A stretch of 64,000 bases of DNA from Podarcis raffonei (taxonomy: Eukaryota; Chordata; Lepidosauria; Squamata; Lacertidae), in contig NC_070604.1 of assembly GCF_027172205.1 (NCBI RefSeq), forward strand, positions 65,365,023 to 65,429,022, read 5' to 3'. Made by a program: the position numbers and the translations under genes. Positions 55,218 through 64,000 of this stretch are shown here, in pieces. Under the pieces are notes generated by a model. It worked only from the letters and a program-made list of their open reading frames with translations. It ran no database searches and was not told the origin of the DNA. Position 1 is the first letter of the stretch; the number at the start of each line of letters is the position of its first letter.

Positions 55218-58200
55218 AAGTGGACACATAATTTGCTGCATGTCCTGATCCTTTTGCACAGAAGGCGGTAGGTAGATTGTGCAGTGTGATCATCTTGGGA
55301 GGATCAGTGTTCAAAACACCCATTGTTCTAGGTGCATTTTGTAACACGGAATTTCATTAGTGCAAGCAGTTTCTGAGCTCTGGGCACAGTACTGCGCCTA
55401 AGATTTCAAATTAAAACTGCAGAGTGGAAGGAGGGGAGGACCTTTTTCCGCCACCCCACTTCCAGCTACTCTCTGAAGACTGGAGAAGAGACCCTCTTAA
55501 GTATATTAGGGGGGTAGGCAGGGGATGGACTGGACCCTGTGTAGAATGAACATAATATTTTAGCTGCAGTTCATTCATTTTCAGCTTTTATTCTGGTTAT
55601 AAAAAGCATGTCTAGACATTCTGTTGTTGCGCCCATTATCTAGGTTTAAGGTGCCATTTAGCTCCTAGCTTTCATATCTCAGTTTCCAACACTGGTGAGG
55701 ATATCTCTGTGTTGGGCCATAAGGACAGCCACATGGGTATAGGGCTGTGCTGCTAAGAAACTGCATGTTAAGGAACAAAAACCTGTCTGTGAAGGAAGAA
55801 TGTGTTCAGTATTTCAAGTAATAAAATGCAATGACAATTTTCAGAGTAGGATACAGTGACATCCAGGAAATGGAAATTATGGAGTAGGACATCCATGGGC
55901 AGCTTTGAAGCTTAAAAGAAAACCAAGTTTTTAAAGACTTCTACAATAATTATTAGATAACTTACAGATCTCTGAGGGCAGGACCAAATACAGGCAACTT
56001 CTGTATTTTTTCTGTATGTTTTGATTGATGTGCGGTCGCACATATGCATACACTGCAGAACCTGGAGGTGATCCTAAAACGTCACTAAAAAGGCAGGGTG
56101 GAATATTTTATGCAGGCACCACTGATGTGTGTGGAGGTCTAGTATGTAACCTCCATGCAAAATGAGGATTGCCTTTATACAAATTCAATCTCCCATTTCT
56201 GGTATCTTCTAATTGCCTCCCGACCTCCCACCACCATTGCTTGCGTTTGTACTGTATTGGTCATCAGCTATGATAAATTCCCTCAAAGTGCTTTTCTTAT
56301 ATTTACACCCCAGATGTTTTGAGATCATCAGAGTAGGTGTGCTTGGAATGCACCTGCATTCTGAAATGAGGATGGCAGCCATATCCAGGAACAGGTGCTG
56401 GTTTTTGCCTCATTGTAGAATTTACTTCCAAGAGAAGCCCAACAAGCTAATTTTCTACTCCGTTCCAGAAATGGCTGGGGATGTGATTCCAGAGGCAGGG
56501 TTTTCTAGTTGTTTATTGTATTTCTGGTTGTTTAGTTACAATGCTTACCTGTAAGTTGCTTTTGAGAGCTTCAGGTCTAATGTGAGATATAAATGTTTAG
56601 ATAAATAATCAGTCAAAATATTCAGTCAAAAATATCTAAGAGTTTTGCATAACTTACTCTTCTTCTTGTCTCCTTTCAAGAAATTATGTTTAAAAGTTTT
56701 TCTAAAGTTAAAGGGATAGGTTAGATACTGTGTTTTTCTCTTGCTTACTAATATACTGTATAAAGTATGCTTGTGGGCTTCAAAAGCTTCAAAGGAGTAA
56801 TGCTCCGTAATAATTCTTCACAAAGTAATGCTTGGATCCCTTGGAACTGGTCATTTTGGTAACCAAACCTTTTTATTTGTCAGGGTGTTTTCTTACTGGG
56901 AAGATGGGACCAAAATATGTTTCCTCTCTCCTGTAATCAAATAGTTATTAGCCCATAGAATCCTGCTGTTGTTGTGTTTGGCAGTCAATGAAGGCAGTAT
57001 CTTAGGTCAAAAGCTAGCTTGGTTTTCAGCTAGTTCACTCTTAGATCTCCTGGGGTTGGGGACTTCCTGTTTATGAACATAACAAAAGCATTTTTCCTAT
57101 GTGCACACAGAGGAAGTTGGTCTTATGCTGACCGAGTAATCATGTCACTGACAGCTACTTACAAATACTGTAGCAAAGCTACTCCTTGTTTTAGAGAAAC
57201 AGTAACAATAATTACCCCAACAAGTGAATACTGTATTGGTTGAAGCTGCATAAAAATAACACAAATGCTAGTGAATAGATAAATTGGATACATCCTATGC
57301 CTCTACTATAATAGATTATAGTAATACTGACAAAATAATTCAGATTTGGCCCCTAGATAACGGCTTCACGTATCTGTTCCTCCATATGTTGTACCACAGA
57401 TTGTGGATATATTTTTGAGAGCTATACCTATAACAGAAGATCTGTGAAAACTTGCAAATAAGTGCATATGTTTCAGGTCTTATTTTCAGCACAGAATGTG
57501 CCTTGGTCTTCCTGTAGGAAGAAAAACACAGAGAGTGTGATCCTGTTGATTCTTTTGGACTCTCCAGTGATTTTTGATAGAGCATGCAATCTTTCTGTCA
57601 GAGCTTGCTATCCTTTCAGAGACGCTGGATGTGAATTTTGAACTGACAACTAGCTGGTAAAAAAAAAGGAAAAGTGTGTATCTGTGCACCTGCTTGTGCG
57701 TGATTATGTGGACCTATCCCCACCCACTTTTTGAATTTGCCTCCCAAAAGTTTTCCATGGGGAAAATATGGCTCTCAGTCTCAGCTCATAAGAGGTTTCC
57801 CAGCCCTGGATAAATAAGTCCCTTTCCCTCGCTGGTGCTCTGCTCAAGATTTCAGGTATTTTTCTTAGTGGAGTTGGTGAGAAATAGCCATTGAGAAAAA
57901 TAGGTGTTCAGTTACCCTGGCCCTCAGCGCATGTCAAGAATCTGAAAGAACTACCAAATGGTGAAAGTATCTATGTTGTGTTTTCTGATGAGGCCTTAGG
58001 GAAGAAAGTTTAGAGGAAAACAAATGGCTCTTGCCAGTGCCTTTGCTTGAGCTCCTTGAGATGCTTTTGTGATCTGCTTCGATCTTTGGCATCACTATGC
58101 AGTGGATCAAGATTTCCTAGCATTGTAAGATAACATAAGCACCCATCATGGAAATCATTGATGTCCTGACTAAATTGGGGTTGATGGAGAGCAAGGAAGA

Positions 58201-59678
58201 ACTGACTATGGTATTGCAACATCGACTTTTTGTACTCCATTGGATTTACCAATGAGTTTCAGGTCTTTTTCTGTGTATGGAATAGGGGTGGGGAAACTGT
58301 AGCTCTCCAGGTTTTTGTGGATTACAAAGTACCATTTGCCATGCTGATGAAGGCTGCTGGGAGTTGTAGTCACCTACATCTTGAGAACCACCCCCGGTCA
58401 GCCACTGCTAGTATAGAACATACCAATTGATTGTTGCCACAGTTCAGTTGGCTAGTACTGGCACTTTGACACAAGAGTATGAGCATACACCTCATAAGCG
58501 TTTGGCTGAAGCAGCACATTAGACAGTCAAAAAACTATTACAAGAAAAAGATCCCTGTAGCACACACACACGCAAACTCCTGTTTCTCTGTATTTGGGAT
58601 TTTTGGTGAGCTCCTTTCTGCATCAGCTTGTGATTTCTGATGTTATCTGACCTGTTCTTTAAGGAAAATCGCACTTCTACAACCTTCTTTCCCTTGATTA
58701 TAAATAAAGCTCATAAGAATTCAAAAGTACAGTAAACAACTTTCCATTTGTCACAGTCATAAAGCCAATAGGTATACTATCACAAGAGTACTGTTGGGAA
58801 AGAGAATGAAGCTACTTTGAGCCTGTTTATTGATGCAATCGAAGATATCAGTATGGGCAGGACAGGGACAGCACAGGTCAGGAACACATTTACTCCCTCA
58901 TGTTTCCCCCTGACATGATTGTTTTTTGGCTATGCATGCAAAAAGGCGAATAAGGGATGTTCCCAACTTTCTCCTGATGAGGCTCAATCTAATGTCTTTG
59001 CTTGCTGCCTCCCTGCTATATGCATTCAGTCACTGGAGCCTCTCCTGGCAGTGTGTTTATTGTGTGTTGTGGCCCCTTCCTGTGGGTTCTCTTCCCCCTT
59101 AAATTGGGCCTTAATGCCTTGTGTGTGTGCTCTGTGTGTGTCTCACTTCTTGCCTATGTGTGCTGTGCTCCAAAATGGTGGTTGTGAGCAGTGCAAGGAG
59201 ATTCAAACCTGTGTTTGTAGAACTTGGAAGTAAGGCAGTCATTGTTTGCTGTGACACTGGAAGCGTTGCGTCATCATTTTAAGTACTGTGTGTACAGCGA
59301 ACCTGGGATAAGTTGCCATCTTGAGTTCATTGTCTCCCTTTGTGAGTGTGGGCATCATGGTTGGCACAGACTCTGATTGGTAGGCTTTGGTGATGCTGGT
59401 GGGTGGTGTCTGCTATTTTAATGCCACTTTCTGATTGTCTTTGTTCCTGCTTGCCAGCCTCCTCCTCGGCTGAGTGAGTGTAGGATACAGTGATGCCCCA
59501 CTGGCACAGAAACAACAGCTTTCCTCCCTCATATGTCACTGGTACATAGGATTGCTCTGCCAGCATTTTTGAAACTTTTCGTTGATGAGTTTTACTCTGC
59601 CTTTGAAATCTATGAGATTTCAGAGGACTTCACTCAGGCAGGTAAAGCAGTGTTATTATCATAGTTTGAAATGTGGTC
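55218..59678 (+). other. PHACTR2 intron, little recognised
   Basis: Mostly AT-rich. 58287-58400 holds a diverged hAT-like fold-back fragment (GGAAACTGTAGCTCTCCAGG, GGGAGTTGTAGTCACC). 58919-59233 is open in one frame with GT-rich stretches, but has no exon boundaries or similarity. Confidence 0.45.
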
Positions 59679-59693
59679 TTACGGCTCAGGTAG

Positions 59694-60051
59694 TAAAGGT
59701 AAAGGTAAAGGGACCCCTGACCATTAGCTCCAATCATGGCCGACTCTGGGGTTGCGGTGCTCATCTCGCTCTATAGGCCGAGGGAGCCGGCATACAGCTT
59801 CCAGGTCATGTGGCCAGCAGGACTAAGCCGCTTCTGGCGAACCAGAGCAGCACACGGAAACACTGTTTACCTTCCCGCCGGAGCGGTACCTATTTATCTA
59901 CTTGCATTTTGACATGCTTTCAAACTGCTAGGTTGGCAGGAGCAGGGACCGAGCAACAGGAGCTCATCCCGTTGTGGGGATTCGAACCGCCGACCTTCTG
60001 ATCGGCAAGTCCTAGGCTCTGTGGTTTAACCCACAGCGCCACCCATGTCCC
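59694..60051 (-). repeat. Sauria-type SINE, full length
   Basis: Reverse copy with GGTAAAG repeats at the tail side and a CCACAGCGCCACCCATGTCC head. A 15-bp target duplication TTACGGCTCAGGTAG / TTACAGCTCAGGTAG (59679-59693 and 60052-60066) has one mismatch. Confidence 0.92.
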
Positions 60052-60066
60052 TTACAGCTCAGGTAG

Positions 60067-61338
60067 CAAGATATAAATAGAAGTCTATATTCTGGGGTGG
60101 AGAACAGCAGTCCTAGGGGCCAGGCACAGCCCTCTAGGCTTCCCTGTCTGGCCCACTGGACTCTCCCTAGGCCATGATCCCACCTTTCCCCCTTCCTTTG
60201 TTCTAGTGTTTTTCCTTTCAAGATTTCGCCAAATTAAGCTCACACTGTTGCACCCCATATTTATATGTTTGAAGGCAGGACTACTGAAGTGTTAGTATGG
60301 AACAGTGGCATGCATGCACACATCCCTTCTCAAATTGGAGACATTTCTGGTACATAAATTCAGAGGAGTGTTAATGAATGGTAATCTGCCTGTGGATTCT
60401 GTTTTGACTGTGATGTCATAGAAAATGAGTGCAATATTCCCTTGCTGCTCCACTCTGCAAAGTGCTGCTAGCAGAATACATTTGTATGTGTAATGTAGGG
60501 TTATGGATTTGGCAAAGGGGATATTTATTTGGTAGGCTGCTATTGTAGTCTTAGGGTATAAATTGCCAGAGTTTCCAGGCTACTTACTTAAAGTACTAAA
60601 AAAACAACAACCCCAAATCCCGTAAACATAAAAGGAAAGAAATAGTTGACAGTGTGCAGAAACAGGAATAGAATCAGATAAATAATGTTGTGCAAAATAC
60701 TGGTGACTAACCTTTTGTTCGGCCTTGATGAGTTTAAAAATGTCACCAACCACTCCTTTTTAAATGCTTGAGAAAGATAAACTTACTTGTTCGGAAGCAA
60801 TTTAAAACTGTATAGTATAAAAATAACTACTTCTGGCTCCTGATTTTTTAAACACGTGTTTCTGTGAAGCAGAATACATTGCTATAACTTGGGAGTTAAT
60901 TTATTTTATTTTAATTATGTGCTATAAGCCACTTAAAAAATGAGAATATTCTGAAACATTGTGGGAGAAAAGGTTTGAAAAAACCAAAACAAAAACCTCA
61001 TAGATTCAACAGCTTGTTCTTTCCTCCCATACCAGCTTCTTCGTTACTGGCAAGACACAGACAAGGTATTTGCAATGAAATTAAAATCACATCTCTGTTG
61101 TCTGCTTAACTTTCTTTCTTTCTTGGATCAAATGTCTATTGGTTGGTGAGGGGAATGTGCAAGGTCCCAAGTCAGTGTGGACCAGTTTGGTTCACATCAG
61201 CAAACCAAACATTTCCTCAACCTAACTGATGCGTACCTGGCCTCCATTGTTCTGGTCAAAATAAAATAAAATAAATTTAAATATATTATATGACCTAGCA
61301 TCTAGGTTTTGGTTTATTGTGGCCTTCTTCTGCCAGTG
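60067..61338 (+). other. PHACTR2 intron, little recognised
   Basis: 60085-60175 resembles a hAT-type fragment (GGGGCCAGGCACAGCCCTCT, CTGGCCCACTGGACTCTCCC). The rest is AT-rich and unrecognised. Confidence 0.4.
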
Positions 61339-61622
61339 TACTTTCCCCAAATTAATCAATTAATCAATTAATTACAATTGTATATTGCCCTTCATCCGTA
61401 GATCTTAGGATGCAGTATAAAAATACAAGATAAAAACACAAAATACATAATAAAAACAAAAACTCCCTCCCCTCTCCCCTCCCAAAAACACATTGAATAG
61501 GGCATAGGAAGTTAATCAGCCCACGGCCTGTTCAAAGAGGACTGTTTTCACCTGGCGGCTAAAGGTGTATCATGAAGGCACCAGCCGAACCACCCAGGGG
61601 AGAGCATTCCACAGCCCTACAT
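61339..61622 (-). repeat. L2-type LINE 3' end fragment
   Basis: On the minus strand TGTGGAATGCTCTCCCCTGG leads into a degenerate end of ORF2 (WNALP-like, then a K-T-V-L-F-E segment) and a 3' UTR that closes with GGGCAATATACAATTG and an ATTAATTG-type tail. Broken in all frames. Confidence 0.6.
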
Positions 61623-63730
61623 ATAATGCACTGCAGTAATTCCTTAATGCTTTAAATATTCCTCAGCATGAGATTTCTCTTATGATCATTTAAGTATGAG
61701 GGCATCTGCTTATGATCTGCCACTGTCATAGCCCCATGCATGACTTACTTGCATGTAGGGCAAAGCCATGTCGAATCAGGAGTGGGGTCGTGTTTTTAGC
61801 CTCACTGTCGACATCCCATCTGCTTTTCTCTTGTCGACCACACATTGCACATGGTTGTCTGTACTAGTGCCTCAGTTGCGCAGAGGACCCACGTGTGATC
61901 AAGAGCTCGCTCACACGCTTAAGTTTCTTTACAGCCAGCTGCACTGTCAGAGAAATCAAATGAGATGTTGGAGACAGGGTAAAAAAGCCTAGCCTTGCTC
62001 CTGATTCAGCATGTTGCCCTACACATGACTAACATATGCATAGGCTATGCCTAGTTTGGTACCTAGAGAAAACAAATGCCAGATGGAACATTTATATTAG
62101 GAAGAATTCAAGTGTTGATAAGATGAGTTCACACATTCAAACTGCAAGCATGAATCACAATGTAGTGATCCAGCCCAGATTGTTCCTTCTTGTCATCCCC
62201 CAGCTTGACTTCTGTTTTAGCAACTGGTAATGCGCACACACTTTCTCTTTGAGGTATGAAAATGTAAGATCTGCACTGTACTTTTGGATTACTTGACAGT
62301 AAATTAGGTTCACCTGTAGTTCTTTTGCTTTTCCACATAAATCAGGTCTAAATGGATTTTCCACAAGATAAGAAGTTTATTCTTACCAAAATAATTTGGC
62401 TTTCCATCCCCATTCCTAGCATTCATATGAAACTGGTTTTCACATTTATTGTGAGCAGCGCTTTTTTATGGGGGATGCAGGGGTACACATACCCTAAACA
62501 TTTTGTGAATCTAAGTTTGGCCTCATTGAGGGGCAGTATTTCAATATGAGTAGAAAAATGAGAGTACCCCTAAACGTTTTTTTTAAGAAAAAAACCTGCT
62601 GATTGTGAGACTAAAATAGGCAAAAATAAATTAATGAAGAAGCATGCTGTTAACTGAGCCCTCCCTGATAAAACTGGTTTCCAGTGATCACTTAAACAAA
62701 GCTTTAATTGAATAACTTTACGCATACCATTAAAGGGTTTGCCATTTTGTATTGAAGCTACCATACCTACAATACCAGCTGTGAATATTAAAGCATAAAA
62801 CTTTAATGTCTTTCTTGGGGTAGCAATGGGAGTAAAATACATTTTTGAAGACTTGCCCTGAAATCAGGAAACATTAGTATACGACCTAGAAATGGAGGAA
62901 GAGATGTGTGACAGCAGAGGCCCTTGTCTTATGTTGAGAGTATTGGCTGTTTACATGTGCATTAAAGATTCTACCTTAAAAAAAACCAACCCATACTTAA
63001 GAGTAGAGTATGCATTGGTTGGATACCATTCTTTATCCTTGGGTAAGGTATACCCAAAAGTTTCGGTGCCTTGAACTCTGAGTATTTTAAATGTGCTGAA
63101 ATTTAACCATCATTAGAATTATATGCCACTATCTAACCATTAATTAGAATGAAAACTCTTGATGCTGTTGAATGTACTAAGAATGAAGAACTAGGTATAT
63201 GAACTAGAAGCCTATATTTAATAGCGTCAAAGACAAGAAGAGGCCATATCAATAATCTGTTTCAGAATCCTCCTGGTGAATGTGGTGGTTTTTCCTATGG
63301 AGTTTTTCCAGCTTCACGCTGTTAATACTCTTCCTGCTCCGGGCACCAAATATAAAAACAAATCCTACTAGTAATGAGGGAATACAGTGTTTTTTCTTAA
63401 TTTAGTCATGCATAAACATCCAGAGGAATAAATTAGGTGTGTTATGACTCTACTACACAGTAAGTAGAGTCCTGTTACTGGTATTCCAGTAAAAAGCATA
63501 GATAGCGACTGTGGGCGCGTTCCTTGCTGCAGTGCTTTTTTGAGGTAAAACAATGGTGTGGATAAAAATGCTATAGGTGCCAGCACAAAATGGCTGCCAT
63601 GGGCAACAGAAAAAGAGGTGACAGTACACACTACCATGACAAAAATGTGTTGCCTTGCTGTTATACGCATCTGAGAAGAAGTGGGATGGTTATATGCCTG
63701 CCTGAAAACAACTGTGGACAGAAGAGCTCA

Positions 63731-63779
<49 letters not shown>

Positions 63780-64000
63780 CCCTCTGTCACAAGTGGTGTG
63801 TGGCCATTGTTTGCCATATAAACATTTCTTCAATTAACTGCTCTGTTTTTATAGTTATGGCTAAGAGGTGATGTCAGCAGTGCATTCCAGACAGGAGTAA
63901 CAATGCCAATGATACATTTTCAGTGTTGTAACAGAAATGATGGTACATAGGAGGCCATCAGAGAGCCATCATACCACTTTGGCTGTTTCTGTAGTGAGAA
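61623..64000 (+). other. PHACTR2 intron, little recognised
   Basis: 62451-62590 holds a repeat with two similar blocks (ACCCTAAACATTTT and ACCCCTAAACGTTTT). The PHACTR2 exon shared by all starts is not visible before the window ends. Confidence 0.45.
63734..63777 (+). repeat. (GT)n microsatellite
   Basis: About 22 GT units, uninterrupted. Confidence 0.98.

Noticed and set aside
58919-59233. A small cysteine-rich protein gene
   Set aside because: No flanking splice sites or signal, GT-rich low-complexity parts, and no family that I recognise.
63590-63871. A short gene containing a run of valine and cysteine
   Set aside because: The run is simply the translated (GT)n microsatellite.

Overview
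The window looks like vertebrate, and specifically squamate reptile, chromosomal DNA. It is AT-rich and gene-poor. Coding exons are short and bounded by GT/AG splice sites. The repeats are those expected of lizards and snakes: tRNA-derived Sauria-type SINEs, CR1 3' ends, L2-type LINE 3' ends, a BovB LINE 3' end, Tigger-like and hAT-like MITEs, and Ty3/Gypsy LTR elements. The species cannot be fixed from the sequence; a lacertoid lizard is a guess.

Two host genes are visible, arranged head to head. On the minus strand, 2324 down to 721 holds the first two coding exons of FUCA2 (plasma alpha-L-fucosidase): signal peptide and start of the GH29 catalytic domain. The rest of FUCA2 lies off the left edge. 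On the plus strand I assign three alternative first coding exons to PHACTR2 (phosphatase and actin regulator 2), at 13167-13335, 38137-38149 and 51522-51564. Each ends in phase 1 after a single G, so each can splice to the same downstream exon, which lies off the right edge. FUCA2 next to PHACTR2 is the order known in human 6q24, which supports both calls. FUCA2 and two of the PHACTR2 starts sit in CpG-rich promoter-like stretches; the 4-codon start at 38.1 kb does not.

Layout: 1-2.6 kb FUCA2 5' end and promoter; 2.6-12.9 kb intergenic, with an LTR-like piece, a MIR-like fragment and Tigger-like MITEs; 12.9-13.4 kb first PHACTR2 promoter; 13.4-38.1 kb intron with SINEs, nested MITEs, an LTR, an L2 3' end, a young nearly whole Ty3/Gypsy element (28420-33363) and a solo LTR of the same family (36431-36796); 38.1 kb second start; 38.2-51.1 kb intron with BovB, CR1, SINE and hAT MITEs; 51.1-51.7 kb third promoter; 51.9-64 kb intron with more SINE, CR1 and LINE fragments.

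The features most worth checking are the three interchangeable PHACTR2 N-termini, the very young Gypsy element whose LTR carries seven CCAAT boxes, and a Tigger-like MITE family in two length classes that differ by exactly one 16-bp unit. I saw no RNA gene, CRISPR array or other non-repeat system.
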